This document shows, one piece after another, positions 32,601-32,944 of a stretch of DNA of 32,944 bases. Positions within the stretch are counted from its first letter, which is position 1. Each line of letters begins with the position of its first letter. This stretch comes from Verrucomicrobiaceae bacterium (lineage in GTDB: Bacteria; Verrucomicrobiota; Verrucomicrobiia; Verrucomicrobiales; V1-33), in NCBI GenBank assembly GCA_027483175.1, contig JAIXVE010000348.1:1-32944 (forward strand), read 5' to 3'. Position numbers and translations under genes: made by a program. The notes beneath the pieces are model-generated. The model was not told where the DNA came from, did not search any database, and saw only the letters and a list, made by a program, of their open reading frames with translations.

Positions 32601-32944
32601 AGGCTTCCTTCGACGTCTCCGCCCGAGGCAATGTCCTCCTCGGCCCGGTCGCCAATCCCTTCCTCCTCCCCGCAGGTCTCGGCAATTCCACATGGTACAA
32701 ATCATGGCTCTCCTCCTACAGCACCGACGCCTCCATCCGCGTCGCCTCGCTCGGCGGATCCATCACCATCCGCTCGGAAGCCACTCCCTTCCTCCAGTCC
32801 GCCGGTTCCGCCGACCCTCTCCTCTACCTCTGGTCCGCGAACAAACTCATGCTCGGCACCGACACCGCCGCACGCTCCAAACCATGGCTCCGCCTCAACG
32901 AGGCCGGCATCGACGAAATCATCCGCTACAAAACCATCGCCTCC
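23684..32944 (+). CDS. Giant TpsA exoprotein, filamentous-haemagglutinin family, 5' part
   Basis: One frame stays open from GTG 23684 to the window end: 3087 codons with no stop seen. An ATG at 23738 is an alternative start, but the GTG keeps the basic n-region (RQLLLRLRPW) before a hydrophobic stretch (MAALGASVGLG). Residues about 45-90 are Ala/Gln/Arg-rich and helical, which is unusual before a secretion domain. The TPS domain follows at about residues 120-300: LLEWDSFNVGRNTHLQF, IAFNRVSDPSGRPSQILGRI, then VYIINQNGILFG (the NPNGI-type motif, here NQNGI) and GSLLAPDGQVILAAG. The rest is repetitive beta-helix-like sequence (GASIDVSG, GRISLES and similar). It includes a segment ISYSGGPVRTSRLIADGHFV, then DIRDAVPDRLYSGIY, that recurs in long filamentous-haemagglutinin-family proteins. 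It should be exported by the TpsB at 15751 to form a surface filament. The C-terminus is unseen. Confidence 0.93.
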   Translation, partial: MIPPPGRQLLLRLRPWSTMAALGASVGLGDLHAGDILRGGSPSIPRQTDASAAAATAAAQQARASQQDALARTAQALNAVRNAQAQARAAALRNPAPIADPNTPGSFLPPVPDGLTPGGLQLRSIISGADAPIESRSPAATTVTIRQRQQQALLEWDSFNVGRNTHLQFDQSDAGAAAPQWIAFNRVSDPSGRPSQILGRISSQGQVYIINQNGILFGSTSQINVRGLAASSLPLNDNLVARGLLNNPDAQFLFSALPIAAGAKGTPAFTPPPSFLPDNRRGDITVLPGAILSSPLSPDGNGGRILLAAPNVTNSGSLLAPDGQVILAAGLEIGVDAHKSSDASLRGLDVYIGTTGPSDGRARNDGLIGVPRGNAWIAGREVLHLGAIESSTSVALNGRIDLSASHDAVPNTGYDPAVPSTGAPFLFRSTGPVTTGPGSIIRILPEYDNPTKAIGSELALRSRIRLEGSSISFNQNAAILAPNAIVSGRAGTWFYNGTPVPPVSTFVSSSGLIQMERGASIDVSGSSASAPLSQVILSLVLRSGELAPSPLQRSGPLRGPTLTVDLRDHGTYRGRSWIGTPLADLTGYANLIERSAAELTVAGGSVDFASGTSLSIQPGASINVRGGSISYSGGPVRTSRLIADGHFVDIRDAVPDRLYSGIYSGTADETRARWGIVRTFAHALAPTGAWSDPGWIDGANAGSLRLSSPLMSLGGNLAGNAITGPRQLRNSPLTSSLPTAGSLSLSFSGETVLNNAVVATQLTSPDVVFSRTPAASSGNTTVISSSLTSSSGFGSLEIRNEGGSISVPSNIALHTAPGGSLRFTAGNLAIAGSLAAPSGTIALEALNITPYQAAVIRNLPEAERQLPPPAPGRGSVSLASSARLTTAGTIADDRLRSATTITQPALTSGGTIRIAGYNTSLAHGSSLDVSGGLLVEPDGTVHYGDGGSITLKGGEDPQLNGIIGGLFSSSASLSGFSGARGGSLAITAPLIRIGNSSSSPGTLNLPPSFFSSGGFSSFSLTGLPVKNSDGLTLPALVIEPNTRLTPVASSLIASPHAANGTLALLPVLRPIGVRSPVSLSFSAAGIRDGILDVPLLRGDLLMSDGASIVTDPLASVNFSGRTAAIMGSVFAPAGNISISAGDSNAARPNSDTALTTLVLGPRSHLSTAGTTLLLPDPFSRRTGSVLPGGTISLNGNLLLAKGARLDVSGTSGTLDLPPASAFPLRNFSLPTSGGLTSTPNSIASVPVQLESNGGLISLQGLDFLVSDASLSGRAGGPSALGGSLTISSGRFYAPGNLPQPQDSNLTVSQSGPLIPQGTDVSPLGIAKPLPGLTPGGSFAADAFLRGGFDSLSLGGSVAFRGPVSIAARNSLSVASGGILSADNAVVLSAPYVALGRPLDLPIRPEDRRNPFGANFSPTSGTGSLTINASHLDVGTLSLQNISTATLRSSGDLRGSGILNIAGQLSLHAAQIYPLTASSFEIFAYDSSLAGLTQPGSVSITTTPGQLPALPLSAGGNLRIFASSISQSGTLRAPFGSITLGWDGTGTKPLDLVTGNSSAFPVTSSLQLSNTSTTSVSAIDPLTGRGITMPYGISPDGLTWIDPRGVDITAGGLPDKSISLAATSTSMAPGAVIDLRGGGDLFAFRWVPGNGGPSDILANPNAFAILPGFASPIAATAPFNSSASDTNLIRSSGPGYTSPSLQPGDRIFLQGSRTLPTGTYTLLPARYALLPGGVLVTPRSDTPTGTQELPDGSSLVSGLAFNNLHSNNLPSQPASVFEIAPGSVIRARAEYQSFFATSFLRDAAARLSLPQPSLPSDAARLAISATSSMALSGSVFSAGAANGRGSTIDIASAAGFLINRDGSSPGDSRIALSSSTLSSWQAASLLIGGTRSSSSSASSTIVPLASSITVDNAGTTLNAGDLTLVATNAVSVVSGSSLAASGNPASTPSVISGNGAAIRLGGTSSASLTRSSASAGTGSLTIGTLASLSAPAITLDSTGSASISPDALASASTTTINSGRISLVLDPSALLAPDPGLVLSGNLLDALERTSSLSLGSYSSIDLYGSGSFGSTLSRLALNAGSIRQLDSSPANLTFSAREILLGNVSSAPASPASSSSHQLTFSADSIRLTSGSLSFGNPGTVSLSASTGITSDGSGSLSSPGNLSLTSPILTGTAGSNRSISAAGTLSLENAVPSGNASLSPGLGAALNLSASSLNLNSLIALPGGSLNATATAGPLSLGGRIDVSGQSRSFYDSTRFADAGSISLKSSTGDVILTPSSSISVSAHPGGGNAGSLEIAAPSGRFIPSGLLSATSSTSSLGGTFRLDVASLPSTGSLTNLLSSSGFSQSQAFRVRSGNVLIDGTASARQFSLSADNGSISVTGTINASGRTGGSIALAARNSLTMAPGSLLDVSAATFDSAGKGGRISLESGAPSLGTQGTGTLDLQSGAALNLSVAATSADSPSLGQFSGTLLLRAPRSADDLLINPIGASIAGASSIVAEGYRIYDLTSSGGTITSSVQSSIRTDANSFLGAAGSASAAYSSILNRLSATRPELASSLILVPGAEIINRSGNLTLGSASSTTLNDWDLSTFRFGPRSAPGNLTLRASGDIVFNNSLSDGFTPFAPTNNPPPANLQLWQGRLSAQNPLLPANSQSWSYRFTAGADLAAAASSATTQSPGSFILGKAGSTADEQNNNVSGGDNALTRSVIPQRWQVVRTGSGDISISAATDIRFLNQLTAIYSAGTAVADASLGGTFDVPRPGQPPAGTPGLGSAQLTTLYPAQYSMAGGNVSLSAGRNIERLTRNSSGQLVPDSQFQLPSNWLYRRGTVDPATGRFAAGRVANDILSTSWWIDFNNFYQGVGALGGGNVSLAAAASISNVDAVIPTNLRVTKGSDANPLAASQSSLELGGGDLSIRAGSNLDAGVYYVERGRASLSAGGDILTNATRSVLSPSSIAAGQASPLTQLPTTLFAGKASFDVSARGNVLLGPVANPFLLPAGLGNSTWYKSWLSSYSTDASIRVASLGGSITIRSEATPFLQSAGSADPLLYLWSANKLMLGTDTAARSKPWLRLNEAGIDEIIRYKTIAS

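Noticed and set aside
23684-32944. CRISPR-like or DNA-level tandem repeats in the adhesin gene
   Set aside because: The repetition is at protein level (Gly-Gly-Ser, Asp-Val-Ser-Gly phrases) with divergent DNA; no regular repeat-spacer spacing was seen.

Overview
The window is GC-rich and densely coded. It most likely comes from a Verrucomicrobiota chromosome. That assignment is inferred from the Skp/OmpH-like gene followed by lpxD, a PEP-CTERM sorting signal, a secreted protein with the C-terminal beta domain ending in FYRIRF that is common in this phylum, and an ExbB homologue carrying DUF2341 and LamG-like domains. No rRNA, tRNA, CRISPR array or insertion sequence was seen.

Layout. (1) 1-5692: envelope and housekeeping genes: the end of an OmpH/Skp-like chaperone, lpxD, an AsmA-like protein on the minus strand, a polytopic membrane protein, an LplT-like MFS transporter and truA. 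(2) 5636-9460, minus strand: a nitrate/sulfonate/taurine-type ABC importer (binding protein, ATPase, permease) with one Rrf2-family regulator on each side. Both regulators carry the same C-x-C-x5-C pattern, which suggests Fe-S or sulfur sensing. (3) 9586-9927: a small lipoprotein with a cystatin-like Q-x-V-x-G motif. (4) 9985-11367: the remains of a type I restriction-modification locus. An hsdS tail and an internally deleted hsdM flank an intact rhuM, and base usage here differs from both sides. (5) 11739-15101: three secreted proteins. Two are paralogues with different C-terminal ends (PEP-CTERM versus a calcium-type motif plus beta domain); the third resembles a PstS-type binding protein.

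(6) 15128-32944 (running off the window): the most striking region, a tight same-strand array. It holds a small unknown protein, a TpsB/FhaC-type Omp85 transporter, an ExbB fused to periplasmic DUF2341 and LamG-like domains, ExbD, TonB, a putative porin, a coiled-coil periplasmic protein, a SurA-like parvulin, and a giant TpsA (filamentous-haemagglutinin type) adhesin of at least 3087 codons. Genes overlap by ATGA or lie 4-21 bases apart, so they are probably co-transcribed. The inferred picture is two-partner secretion of a very large surface protein. The parvulin and coiled-coil protein would help it cross the periplasm, and a dedicated Ton complex would couple inner-membrane energy to an outer-membrane step.

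Across most of the window the plus strand is strongly C-rich and G-poor, whichever strand carries the gene. Plus-strand genes end codons in C and minus-strand genes in G. The rhuM island departs from this.
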